From the NCBI GenBank assembly GCA_900769565.1, contig CAAGHC010000088.1, forward strand, positions 1 to 6,832: a DNA stretch of 6,832 nt, given 5' to 3'. The stretch's first letter is position 1. Every line of letters begins with the position of its first letter. Source of the DNA: Clostridia bacterium. GTDB taxonomy: Bacteria > Bacillota > Clostridia > Christensenellales > Borkfalkiaceae. The position numbers were made by a program, and so were the translations under genes. Shown piece by piece: positions 6,804 through 6,832 of this stretch. The notes under the pieces are model-generated. The model did no database searches. It saw nothing but the letters and a program-made list of their open reading frames with translations, and had not been told where the DNA came from.

Positions 6804-6832
6804 AGATCGGAAGAGCGTCGTGTAGGGAAAGA
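6804..6832. other. Illumina TruSeq-type adapter read-through (not genomic)
   Basis: The last 29 bases begin AGATCGGAAGAGCGTCGTGT and continue with AGGGAAAGA. This equals, base for base, the reverse complement of the 3' part of the Illumina universal adapter, as read through in read 2. Read in the spoVAE frame on the minus strand it encodes LSLHDALPI, a peptide familiar as an adapter artefact in public protein sets. Genomic sequence ends at about 6803. Confidence 0.98.

Overview
The window is a 6.8 kb piece of an AT-rich genome in which every recognisable gene lies on the minus strand, so transcription runs from high to low coordinates. The gene set points to a low-GC, endospore-forming member of the Bacillota, most likely a Clostridia-type lineage: two sporulation genes (spoVAE, yunB), a phenylalanine T-box leader, and a pheS-pheT-mutS2 cluster. 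Genus or species cannot be named from this sequence. The window looks like an edge-to-edge contig fragment: mutS2 runs off the left end, and the right end stops in spoVAE followed by sequencing adapter.

Layout in transcription order (right to left): 6804-6832 is Illumina TruSeq-type adapter, not genomic DNA. 6571-6803 is the 3' end of spoVAE (spore membrane channel for Ca-dipicolinate). 5886-6551 is yunB (sporulation protein with one N-terminal membrane segment). 5844-5872 is a perfect-consensus housekeeping promoter (TTGACA, 17 bp, TATAAT). About 5837-5605 is a T-box riboswitch with specifier UUC (Phe), antiterminator and terminator. 4568-5593 is pheS, 2161-4563 is pheT, and 1-2159 is mutS2 without most of its C-terminal Smr domain.

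How it works together: the T-box senses uncharged tRNA-Phe and lets transcription through into pheS and pheT, the two subunits of phenylalanyl-tRNA synthetase. mutS2 starts one base after the pheT stop codon, so it very probably shares this control. The sporulation pair upstream is a separate unit that ends 13 bp before the pheS promoter.

No novel system is apparent; the genes are well-known families. The points most worth a second look are the adapter contamination (with an adapter-encoded false N-terminus on spoVAE), the very tight pheT-mutS2 junction under T-box control, the spoVAE-yunB adjacency, and a strong next-base effect on codon choice.
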